This document shows positions 1 through 5,635 of a stretch of 5,671 nt of DNA, piece after piece; positions within the stretch are counted from its first letter, which is position 1, and each line of letters begins with the position of its first letter. Made by a program: the position numbers and the translations under genes. This stretch comes from an uncultured Prevotellaceae bacterium (GTDB taxonomy: Bacteria > Bacteroidota > Bacteroidia > Bacteroidales > Bacteroidaceae), in NCBI GenBank assembly GCA_947306845.1, contig CAMZHP010000231.1, forward strand, positions 1 through 5,671, in the 5' to 3' direction. A model generated the notes under the pieces. The model was given only the letters and a program-made list of their open reading frames with translations, ran no database searches and was not told the origin of the DNA.

Positions 1-39
1 ATGGCCTGCTGTAAAACTTCAAAAATAGATCAGTTCTAA
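1..39 (+). CDS. possible 3' end of an upstream gene (partial)
   Basis: One plus-strand frame is open from the window edge to a TAA at 37-39 and reads ACCKTSKIDQF before the stop. The stop lies one base before the ATG of the lipoprotein gene, which is the spacing expected inside an operon. Twelve open codons are easily met by chance and the fragment is too short to assign to a family. The other two plus frames close within the first 30 bases, so if a gene runs in from the left on this strand this is its frame. Confidence 0.3.
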   Translation: MACCKTSKIDQF

Positions 40-40
40 T

Positions 41-460
41 ATGTCATATGCTCACCTTGGCAATAGAAACATCTTCCGGCATGGCATACCGATGATAGGT
101 ATGGCAATGATAGTCTTTAGCTCGTTGGTTTCATGCAGAACAGCGCAAAAACTGGAATTGCCTGCTTCCATCTACATCCAAGATCAGCAGTTGGTTCCGG
201 AACATTCTCCGAATGTGTTTCTTGTGATGTATGATGAAAAGGTGGGTAAGGAACCGTTGCTCAAAGCCATAAAGGAATACAAATGTGAGATTGTATATGA
301 CTACAACAGCATTAACGGCATGGCTTTGAAAAAACCGGAAGAGAAGTCCCTCGAAGAGACGATGCAGTACTTTAAAGGTGTCAAGGGGGTGCTGACGGTG
401 GAGTACGACCATATCATCCGACTCACCGACCCGGTGAAACCAAGATTGGAAATAAAATAA
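41..460 (+). CDS. small lipoprotein with a stand-alone inhibitor-I9 / subtilisin-propeptide-like domain
   Basis: A 139-residue predicted lipoprotein. Arg9, Arg13 and His14 form a basic n-region, followed by a hydrophobic stretch (about 16-28) and the lipobox LVSC with Cys32 as the lipidation site. The next residue is Arg, not Asp, and there is no acidic surface-export signal, so the periplasmic face of the outer membrane is the likely location. Residues about 58-127 follow the inhibitor-I9 pattern seen in subtilisin propeptides: a first strand NVFLVMYDE, a helix rich in Lys/Glu, the signature IVYDYNSINGMALKKPEE, a second helix, then GVKGVLTVEYDHIIRL. No protease domain follows: the protein ends 12 residues after this domain. 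Stand-alone I9 proteins are known as protease inhibitors or chaperones, so a role in inhibiting or folding an envelope protease is plausible; a remnant of a protease propeptide is the alternative. An in-frame TAG at 26-28 makes this the furthest upstream ATG, and starting at Met18 would lose the basic n-region. It heads a three-gene run, with 31 bases to the next gene. The gene call is firm, the family is a pattern match by eye. Confidence 0.82.
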   Translation: MSYAHLGNRNIFRHGIPMIGMAMIVFSSLVSCRTAQKLELPASIYIQDQQLVPEHSPNVFLVMYDEKVGKEPLLKAIKEYKCEIVYDYNSINGMALKKPEEKSLEETMQYFKGVKGVLTVEYDHIIRLTDPVKPRLEIK

Positions 461-491
461 AAAATGAGGCTCGTCCGAAAAGAAAAATTGT

Positions 492-1016
492 ATGGAAACG
501 AATCGTATAGTGTTACGTCCCTGGCGTGAGAGTGATGCAGCGTCGCTCTTTGCACTTGCGTCTGATCCTGAGGTGGGACCTCGTGCTGGTTGGTTGCCGC
601 ACCAGAGCGTGGATGAGAGCCTCGAAGTGATTCGCAAGTTCTTCTTAAACGACTATACGTGGGCAGTGACTCTGAAAACTAATGATGAGGTTGTCGGGTG
701 CATAGGTTACCTCCCGGCAGCCTCATCTAATCTGCAGATTAATGAAGACCAATGTGAGGTGGGTTATTGGATAGCCCGACCATATTGGAACGAGGGCATC
801 TGTTCTGAAGCACTTCAAATGGTCATCGACCATTGCTTCAACGTAAAAGGATTCACGGTCCTTTGGGGGAGTTTCTTTCCTTCAAATCCTGCCTCTGGCC
901 GCGTGATGGAGAAATGTGGCTTTATTGATACGGGTAGGGAAGTGCTATGCCCAAATCTGGAAATCGGTTCTGATTGCCCGGTAAGAGTGATGAAAAAAGA
1001 AAGAATAACAACATAA
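492..1016 (+). CDS. GNAT-family N-acetyltransferase (RimJ/RimL-like)
   Basis: A 174-residue cytosolic enzyme expected to move an acetyl group from acetyl-CoA to an amine. It opens with the typical RimJ-like TNRIVLRPWRESDAASLFALASDPEV. The strand DEVVGCIGYL (65-74) is followed by the acetyl-CoA motif A at about 88-112 (CEVGYWIARPYWNEGICSEAL), in which the pyrophosphate loop reads N-E-G-I-C-S in place of the more usual GxGxAT type. The late motif N132-x-x-S135, followed by GRVMEKCGF, is the normal GNAT motif-B ending. Length is normal for the Acetyltransf_3 group. Homologues include ribosomal-protein N-terminal acetyltransferases and many small-molecule or antibiotic-acetylating enzymes, and the sequence does not decide between them. 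An in-frame TGA at 465-467 means no earlier ATG exists. The gene lies 31 bases after the lipoprotein and 13 bases before the flavoprotein, so all three are probably co-transcribed from a promoter left of the window. Confidence 0.9.
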   Translation: METNRIVLRPWRESDAASLFALASDPEVGPRAGWLPHQSVDESLEVIRKFFLNDYTWAVTLKTNDEVVGCIGYLPAASSNLQINEDQCEVGYWIARPYWNEGICSEALQMVIDHCFNVKGFTVLWGSFFPSNPASGRVMEKCGFIDTGREVLCPNLEIGSDCPVRVMKKERITT

Positions 1017-1029
1017 AACCAAATCGGTC

Positions 1030-1683
1030 ATGAATGATTCAGTGAAGCAAGGCAAGAAGTGCAAAGTTCTATTGATTAACGGCAGTCCCCGTAAAAAAGG
1101 CAACACATTTGTAGCATTGAGTGAGGCAGCCAAGACATTGGAGAAAAACGGCATCGAGACGGAAATCGTGCAGATTGGCGTGAAGCCTGTACGTGGTTGT
1201 ATCGCATGTGGACAATGTCAGCAGAAACAATTGGGACGTTGTGTGTTTGACGATGATATTTGCAATCGCATTTCCGAAAAACTCGACGATGCGGATGCTA
1301 TCATCGTGGGGTCGCCCGTATATTACGGACAGCCTAATGGCAGTGTCTTGTCATTGATACAGCGTATGTTCTTCTCTGCAGGAAAGAAAGTCCAGAATAA
1401 ACCGGCTGCCGCGGTTTGCGTCTGTCGGCGTGGTGGGGCTACCGCTGCTTTCCAAACGATGAACATGCCGTTCCAGATGATGAACATGCCTGTTGTAACA
1501 TCCCAATACTGGAACATTGTCTATGGACGTGAAGAAGGACAGGCGGCTCTTGATACGGAGGGCATGCAGACTATGCGCACGATGGCGAACAACATGGCAT
1601 GGCTCCTGAAAAAGATTCATGCCGAAGGAACACCCGATTATCCCGAGCGTGAGCCCTGGGAGCCCATGCACTTTATCCGATAA
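1030..1683 (+). CDS. cytosolic iron-sulfur flavoprotein (flavodoxin-fold NAD(P)H-dependent FMN reductase family)
   Basis: A 217-residue protein of the flavodoxin-like FMN reductase superfamily. The first strand and phosphate loop are KVLLINGSPRKKGNT (12-26), the FMN phosphate site of this group. It is followed by four cysteines, Cys57-x2-Cys60-x2-Cys63-x7-Cys71, which match the compact C-x2-C-x2-C-x(4-7)-C motif that binds a [4Fe-4S] cluster in iron-sulfur flavoproteins (Isf). The second flavin loop is IVGSPVYYGQPNG (92-104), with MFFSAG (113-118) and CRRGGATA (132-139) downstream. No signal peptide is present, so it should act in the cytoplasm, probably passing electrons between a low-potential donor and a small acceptor. 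It ends in MHFIR, like the convergent paralogue at 1727-2518, with which it shares about 65% of 206 residues without a gap. It lies 13 bases after the acetyltransferase and is last in the run. The physiological substrate cannot be read from sequence. Confidence 0.92.
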   Translation: MNDSVKQGKKCKVLLINGSPRKKGNTFVALSEAAKTLEKNGIETEIVQIGVKPVRGCIACGQCQQKQLGRCVFDDDICNRISEKLDDADAIIVGSPVYYGQPNGSVLSLIQRMFFSAGKKVQNKPAAAVCVCRRGGATAAFQTMNMPFQMMNMPVVTSQYWNIVYGREEGQAALDTEGMQTMRTMANNMAWLLKKIHAEGTPDYPEREPWEPMHFIR

Positions 1684-1726
1684 TTCACGTCAGATTCAGA
1701 TGATGATCCTTAGCACGAGGCTGGGC
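1684..1726. other. convergent intergenic gap without a recognisable terminator
   Basis: The two flavoprotein genes converge with 43 bases between their stop codons. I see no GC-rich stem with a T-run on either strand here, so the two transcripts may overlap at their 3' ends unless termination is Rho-dependent. Confidence 0.5.
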
Positions 1727-2518
1727 TTACCTGATGAAATTCATATAGATAGGTCGTTCTTCACGCTGGGGAGCAAGATTACTATCTGCATGGATTTTTT
1801 CTAATAGAAAAGCCATGTTTGTGGCCAGGGTACGCATGGTTTGCATACCCTCAGTGTCAAGTTTCACCTCTCCCTTGCCCGCTCCGTATGCAATATTCCA
1901 ATACTGCGAGGTGACCACGGGCATATTCATCATTTCGAACATCATGTTCATCGTCTGAAGGGTGGCTGTCGCACCTCCTCGTCGGCATACCGCCAAGGCT
2001 GCAGCTGGTTTGTTTTGCACCAAATGGCCTGCTGAGAAGAACAGTCGTTGCATCAGTGAGAGGATGCCTCCGTTGGGTTGACCATAATATACGGGAGAGC
2101 CGACAATCAGTGCGTCTGAATCCTTCATCTTTTGAGTGATTACGGCGCAGATGTCATCATCGAAAACACATCCTTCTCCGTCGGTCTGTCTGCACCCTCC
2201 GCAGTTGATGCACATGCGCACAGGGGCGCGACCTATTTGGACAATCTCAGAAGCCACACCATGTTTCTTCAATTGGGTCTCTATCTCTTTTAGGCAACAG
2301 AACGTGTTGCCGTCGGTTCTTGGACTACCGTTGACAAGCAAGACTTTAGGTGGTTTGCCGTTGGGCCATGTCTTTTGTGATGGTTCTTCATCTTCCAATA
2401 GACCTGTGGCCTTTGCTTTTGTCAGCATAGCCGATGCGGGTACGGTTATGGCTGTTCCTGCTGTTGCCATTACCGTTTTTCTTATAAATTCTCTTCTGTC
2501 CATATTGTTATTTTCCAT
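1727..2518 (-). CDS. Tat-exported iron-sulfur flavoprotein (flavodoxin-fold FMN reductase family)
   Basis: A 263-residue paralogue of the gene at 1030-1683 with about 46 extra N-terminal residues. The extension is a twin-arginine signal: MDRREFIRK (Arg8-Arg9-x-Phe-Ile), a weakly hydrophobic stretch TVMATAGTAITV, and a likely cleavage site after Ala30 (ASA). The mature part begins with a polar linker, then the FMN loop KVLLVNGSPRTDGNT (58-72), Cys103-x2-Cys106-x2-Cys109-x7-Cys117 (same Isf spacing as the paralogue), IVGSPVYYGQPNG (138-150), FFSAG, CRRGGATA and the terminal MNFIR. Tat export fits a protein that must fold around FMN and an Fe-S cluster before leaving the cytoplasm. The ATG overlaps the end of the esterase gene by 11 bases, suggesting translational coupling. 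Starting at Met6 (2503) would leave a 4-base gap and a more standard Tat signal beginning MDRREF; sequence alone does not settle this. A periplasmic redox role is likely, but the electron donor there is unknown. Confidence 0.92.
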   Translation of the reverse strand: MENNNMDRREFIRKTVMATAGTAITVPASAMLTKAKATGLLEDEEPSQKTWPNGKPPKVLLVNGSPRTDGNTFCCLKEIETQLKKHGVASEIVQIGRAPVRMCINCGGCRQTDGEGCVFDDDICAVITQKMKDSDALIVGSPVYYGQPNGGILSLMQRLFFSAGHLVQNKPAAALAVCRRGGATATLQTMNMMFEMMNMPVVTSQYWNIAYGAGKGEVKLDTEGMQTMRTLATNMAFLLEKIHADSNLAPQREERPIYMNFIR

Positions 2519-3863
2519 TGCTTACATTAAATACCATGACAAAGGGATTGGAAAGTGTAAATGGTTGCCAACTGCCGTTACCTGGCGTGTTCGGATTGCC
2601 ATATTTTACGAAATTTGTCCAACAGTCCATTACTTCATCCGCAAGCCTGTAGTCTGCCTCTGTCATAGGTCGCCAACTGCGATCCAGCGTATGAAACATA
2701 TACCATAGTTCAGCTGAATGGAAGGCTCCATCATGGGTGCCTGGCAGTTTGCGGGCAAAGAGGTATTGGTAGACGGGACGATGGTCGAGCGAATCGCGCA
2801 GGAAGCAGAACTCGTCAATCTGCTTTCCCATGGGACGGATATCGTCAAGCGTGCAGCCTATCATATAGTTGGCATCGGCAAGATGCTGGTTCTTGGCGGC
2901 ATCATCAAAACTCTCTGTCAGCAATGTACCGTCGATATGTGGACGGAATAATCCCATGCCTTCTTCCTTGAAAATTCGGAGTAGTTCTTCTGCGGGTGCG
3001 GCACGCATCTCTTTCAGGCTCTTGTAACCATACTTGTCCATAAATGCTTTGCCCGTCTCCTCGGCTTGTTTCTGGCCATCGTCGGAACTGCCAAATGAAC
3101 CAATGCCGCCACCGCTTTGTATCACGGCATTTCTAATCAGTCCTTTGGACAGGGGAGAAGAAACGAGGTTCTTAATACTCGCTGCTCCTGCACTCTGTCC
3201 AAGGACGGTAATGTTGTTGGGGTCACCACCGAACTGTGCGATATTCTTATGCACCCATTTCAAGGCTGCCACCTGGTCGTATGTGCCATAATTGCCTGAT
3301 GTGCCGTCATTGGTCTCTGCCGACAATTCGGGATGGGCGAGGAAACCGAAGATGCCCAAGCGGTAATTGATGGTGACAAGAATAACACCCCGTTTTGCCC
3401 AAGCATCACCATCCATGGTAATCTCATGGCCATAGCCATTAAAATACGCACCGCCATGAACCCAAAAGGCTACGGGCAACTTACTATCTTGATGGCCAAC
3501 AGCCTTCGAGGGTGCCCAAATGTTCAGGTACAGGCAGTCTTCGCTCTGTACGGTCTGTTCTTTCCAATAGAATTCATTGCCATAGAATGTGCCGACGGCA
3601 TTGCCTGGTTGCCAACAGATATTGCTAAAAGTGTCTGCTTTTTTCACGCCTTTCCATTTCACGACGGGTTGTGGACGTTTCCAACGAAGTTCTCCAATGG
3701 GTGGCGCTGCATACGGGATGCCTCGGAATACGGTTACTTCACTCGTGGCAGAGGGTACGCCCTGCACCTGTCCTCCCTCGACTTTGACAATGGGACTCTG
3801 TCCCCATGCGAGAATGGCCATCAAACATGCTGCCAATAATGCAAATAGCTTTTTAATCATCAT
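2508..3863 (-). CDS. secreted type-B carboxylesterase
   Basis: A 451-residue alpha/beta-hydrolase of the carboxylesterase type B (COesterase/cholinesterase-like) family, expected to hydrolyse carboxylic esters in the periplasm or outside the cell. A Sec signal peptide MMIKKLFALLAACLMAILAWG precedes a likely cut before Gln22. Family marks in order: FRGIPYAAPPIGELRWKRPQP (46-66), Cys83 and Cys110 spaced like the first cholinesterase disulfide, SEDCLYLNIWAP, the oxyanion-hole HGGAYFNG (136-143), the nucleophile elbow GQSAG with Ser224, and the histidine in GAFHSAEL (His382). The acid residue should lie in CTLDDIRP, probably Asp340 or Asp341, where most relatives have Glu. The acid-to-His interval is only about 41 residues, well below the roughly 90 or more of well-known members, and the whole protein is shorter than the usual 480-550. 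It is preceded by a leader containing a palindrome and overlaps the Tat flavoprotein gene downstream. Either of two adjacent ATGs (3863, 3860) could serve. Confidence 0.95.
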   Translation of the reverse strand: MMIKKLFALLAACLMAILAWGQSPIVKVEGGQVQGVPSATSEVTVFRGIPYAAPPIGELRWKRPQPVVKWKGVKKADTFSNICWQPGNAVGTFYGNEFYWKEQTVQSEDCLYLNIWAPSKAVGHQDSKLPVAFWVHGGAYFNGYGHEITMDGDAWAKRGVILVTINYRLGIFGFLAHPELSAETNDGTSGNYGTYDQVAALKWVHKNIAQFGGDPNNITVLGQSAGAASIKNLVSSPLSKGLIRNAVIQSGGGIGSFGSSDDGQKQAEETGKAFMDKYGYKSLKEMRAAPAEELLRIFKEEGMGLFRPHIDGTLLTESFDDAAKNQHLADANYMIGCTLDDIRPMGKQIDEFCFLRDSLDHRPVYQYLFARKLPGTHDGAFHSAELWYMFHTLDRSWRPMTEADYRLADEVMDCWTNFVKYGNPNTPGNGSWQPFTLSNPFVMVFNVSNGK

Positions 3864-3882
3864 ACGTTGTTTAGGTAATGAT

Positions 3883-3918
3883 TATACTATCCCGAAGTTC
3901 TCCATTCGTCATAGTATA
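3883..3918 (-). promoter_or_regulatory. 36-base imperfect palindrome in the esterase leader
   Basis: Outer arms TATACTAT (3883-3890) and ATAGTATA (3911-3918) are perfect complements, and inner arms CGAA (3893-3896) and TTCG (3905-3908) share exactly the same centre, leaving a 2x2 mismatch and an 8-base loop. It ends 19 bases before the esterase ATG. No T-run follows, so it is not a terminator. It could be an operator for a dimeric repressor or a leader stem-loop. Confidence 0.5.
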
Positions 3919-3951
3919 TAATTATAGATTCAGATTGCAAATATAATCAAA
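3919..3951 (-). promoter_or_regulatory. candidate promoter region for the esterase-flavoprotein operon
   Basis: Two overlapping readings exist on the minus strand. TATATTTG at 3945-3938 is a full TAnnTTTG match but has no TTTG at the right distance upstream. Alternatively, TTTG at 3951-3948 followed after 21 bases by TATAATTA (3926-3919) has good spacing but a degraded -7. In the first case the palindrome at 3883-3918 lies in the mRNA leader; in the second it spans the start of transcription. Confidence 0.35.
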
Positions 3952-4000
3952 ATTCAGGAATAATGGTTATATTTGGAACAACATTTAGATATTAAAATCT

Positions 4001-5347
4001 TCAGTTGGAGGCCTTGACAAATCCTTTGTCACGCCATTTGCCTGAACGCCAGCGGCGCATGAGAATGACTCCGCGGATGTTCTCGTCTAGTGCGAAACCT
4101 ACCCACATGCCAACAAGACCATAGCCAAGGGGAATGCCGATGACGTAACTCAGGCCCACGGCAATACTCCACTGGAAGATGACTCCCACGACGAAAGGAT
4201 AAACAGTGTCGCCGGTGGCACGAAGTGTGCTGCCAGCGAAAATGTTTGAAGTGCGGCCGATTTCTAAGAATATATCAACAACGAGCACCCAGACTCCCAT
4301 CTGGATAATCTCTTCATTGTCGGTGAAGGCTCTAAGAATGCTGGGACCGGCAATGGCAAGCAGAACGGAACCGGTGAGTGTGATAATCATTGCCCAGCGG
4401 AAAAAGTAGTTGCCAAGGACGTATGCTGCCTGATGGCGCCATTGGCCAACGAGGTGTCCAACAAGAATGTCGCCGCCTTGTGTGATGCTGACACAGAAGA
4501 GATAAACAAACATGATCATGTTGTAGCAGTAGGTGCGAGCGGCCAAAGCCTCGTTGCTGATTTGGTTGATGAAATAGGTGATAGCCACTTGCGAGAGGCT
4601 GTAACTGATGTTCTCGCTCATGGCCGGTATGCCGATGCGCATCAGGTTCTTGAGTTCCTGCCAAGGCATCGGATGGAAATACTTCAGCGGGAAACGGCGG
4701 ATATGAACGCGGAAATGGATGATGGCAAGTAGTATCATGGAGACGGCACGGCTGGCGGCTGTGGCGATGGCGGCGCCTTCGACACCCAGTTCCGGACAGC
4801 CCCAATGGCCGAAGATGAGGGCATAGTTGCCAAGGATATTCAACACGTTGACGATACCTGTGACGGCCATCGGCCATATCACTTTGTCGGCACTGCGCAA
4901 TGAAGCTGAGAACGTCAGCGACAGGGCCTGAAAGAACGATAATGCACCTGTTAGCCGCAGATAGACCACCCCATCGCCCATCAACTCAGGGCGGAGTCCC
5001 ATCAGTTGCAACAGGTTTTCGGCAAAGAAAAAGAGTAGGGCGCTAACAACTAGTCCGAGTATCAGGTTAACCACCAGAGCCATGCCCACCACCTGCACCA
5101 ACCGTTTGCGTAGTCCCGCTCCGATATACTGTGCACAAAGGATGGCCGCGCCCATCGAGAAGAATTGATAGACGAGGAACACGAGTGATATCAACTGGTT
5201 GTCCAGTCCCACTGCAGCAACGCTGTTGTCGCTGTAACGACTCAGCATCACGGTGTCTACAGCACCAAGAAGCATTACCAATGCTATCTCGATGAACACC
5301 GGAATGGTGATTACTTTCAGTTGTTGCTTTAGCGAACTGTTGGACAT
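4001..5347 (-). CDS. MATE-family multidrug/toxin efflux transporter
   Basis: A 448-residue inner-membrane protein with about twelve hydrophobic segments, the normal length and organisation for MATE (multi antimicrobial extrusion) transporters, which export cationic or aromatic compounds using a Na+ or H+ gradient. The two halves are related: IPVFIEIALVMLLGAVDTVM (15-34, with Asp31) and IGIPAMSENISYSLSQVAIT (238-257). Other family marks are NYALIFGHWGCPELGVEGAAIATA (174-197) and RATGDTVYP (376-384). The tail after the last segment is basic and cytosolic. An in-frame TAG five codons upstream of the ATG fixes the start; a weak AGGA lies about ten bases before it. The gene has its own promoter and a leader of about 140 bases. 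It ends 137 bases before the esterase with no GC-rich terminator between, so read-through into the esterase is possible. Substrate and coupling ion cannot be assigned from sequence. Confidence 0.96.
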   Translation of the reverse strand: MSNSSLKQQLKVITIPVFIEIALVMLLGAVDTVMLSRYSDNSVAAVGLDNQLISLVFLVYQFFSMGAAILCAQYIGAGLRKRLVQVVGMALVVNLILGLVVSALLFFFAENLLQLMGLRPELMGDGVVYLRLTGALSFFQALSLTFSASLRSADKVIWPMAVTGIVNVLNILGNYALIFGHWGCPELGVEGAAIATAASRAVSMILLAIIHFRVHIRRFPLKYFHPMPWQELKNLMRIGIPAMSENISYSLSQVAITYFINQISNEALAARTYCYNMIMFVYLFCVSITQGGDILVGHLVGQWRHQAAYVLGNYFFRWAMIITLTGSVLLAIAGPSILRAFTDNEEIIQMGVWVLVVDIFLEIGRTSNIFAGSTLRATGDTVYPFVVGVIFQWSIAVGLSYVIGIPLGYGLVGMWVGFALDENIRGVILMRRWRSGKWRDKGFVKASN

Positions 5348-5366
5348 GGGGATTGTTTCCTATTGT

Positions 5367-5378
5367 TATTCATGAATA
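5367..5378. promoter_or_regulatory. perfect 12-base palindrome before the MATE start codon
   Basis: TATTCATGAATA is self-complementary over all 12 bases and lies 19 bases upstream of the MATE ATG. Its position in the leader would suit a regulator site, but a 12-base palindrome is expected about once in a window this size by chance. Confidence 0.25.
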
Positions 5379-5452
5379 CAAACCGTTCATATAAGTTAGG
5401 TGCATGAACTGCTAGCATAGCCATGATCACTGATATGGTTGGTTTTCTTTAT

Positions 5453-5480
5453 ACCCAAACCCCTTTGTATGGGTTCGGGT
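5453..5480 (-). promoter_or_regulatory. GC-rich hairpin at the 5' end of the MATE leader
   Basis: On the minus strand ACCCGAACCC (5480-5471) pairs with GGGTTTGGGT (5462-5453) over ten positions, one of them G-T, around an 8-base loop. It begins only about seven bases after the predicted transcription start. It is not followed by a T-run on either strand (the minus strand continues ATAAAGAAAA), so it is not an ordinary terminator. An RNA stabiliser, a repressor site or part of a regulatory leader are all possible. Confidence 0.5.
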
Positions 5481-5492
5481 TAAAATTGGCTG

Positions 5493-5521
5493 CAAAGTTA
5501 GTAATTATTTCTATAAACAAA
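5493..5521 (-). promoter_or_regulatory. Bacteroidota-type promoter for the MATE gene
   Basis: The minus strand has TAACTTTG at 5500-5493, a full match to the Bacteroidota -7 element TAnnTTTG. A TTTG at 5521-5518 is the -33 candidate; the 17-base spacing is shorter than the usual 19-21, so that half is weaker. Transcription would start near 5487, giving a leader of about 140 bases. No other full match lies in the same orientation within this gap near the gene. Confidence 0.6.
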
Positions 5522-5563
5522 TCCCTCTCCCTTCATAATCTTGATGAATGGTTGTTTTTATTG

Positions 5564-5609
5564 ATATAAATAAAAATTAACTCATGCAAGATGAATAGCA
5601 TGAGTTAAT
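5564..5609 (-). terminator. Rho-independent terminator for the gene at the right edge
   Basis: A perfect 12-base inverted repeat, GCATGAGTTAAT class arms at 5598-5609 and 5576-5587, encloses a 10-base loop. On the minus strand it is followed directly by a T-rich tract (TTTTTATTTATAT), and it sits 27 bases after a minus-strand stop codon. On the plus strand no T-run follows, so it acts in one direction. It separates the right-edge gene from the transporter promoter. Confidence 0.78.
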
Positions 5610-5635
5610 CATTTCATAATTATAAGAGATATTGC

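Noticed and set aside
131..637. Long open frame on the minus strand opposite the lipoprotein and acetyltransferase start.
   Set aside because: It runs antisense across two well-supported genes and the gap between them, and its product has no recognisable domain.
961..1036. The octamer AAATCGGT occurs at 961 and again at 1021, both followed by similar bases.
   Set aside because: One copy is inside acetyltransferase coding sequence and the match is too short to call a repeat element.
2136..2708. 190-codon plus-strand frame opposite the Tat flavoprotein and esterase end.
   Set aside because: Antisense to two clear genes; the translation is low-complexity and unlike any family.
3333..3839. 168-codon plus-strand frame opposite the esterase N-terminal half.
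   Set aside because: Antisense shadow of a gene with intact signal peptide and catalytic motifs.
3968..3975. TATATTTG on the plus strand, matching the Bacteroidota -7 element.
   Set aside because: It would fire toward the 3' end of the MATE gene with no plus-strand gene ahead and no -33 partner; the region is simply A/T-rich.
3987..4000. AGAT/ATCT inverted repeat just after the MATE stop as a possible terminator.
   Set aside because: The arms are four bases, A/T-rich and contain a central mismatch; no stable stem or T-run results.
4332..4877. 181-codon frame on the same strand as the MATE gene but shifted.
   Set aside because: Rich in His, Arg, Pro and Ser as expected for an out-of-frame reading; the MATE frame is intact throughout.
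5329..5424. 31-codon minus-strand frame in the MATE leader, starting MAMLAVHAP and overlapping the MATE start out of frame.
   Set aside because: A leader peptide is conceivable, but a frame this short is common by chance and no attenuator-type codon run or coupled terminator is visible.
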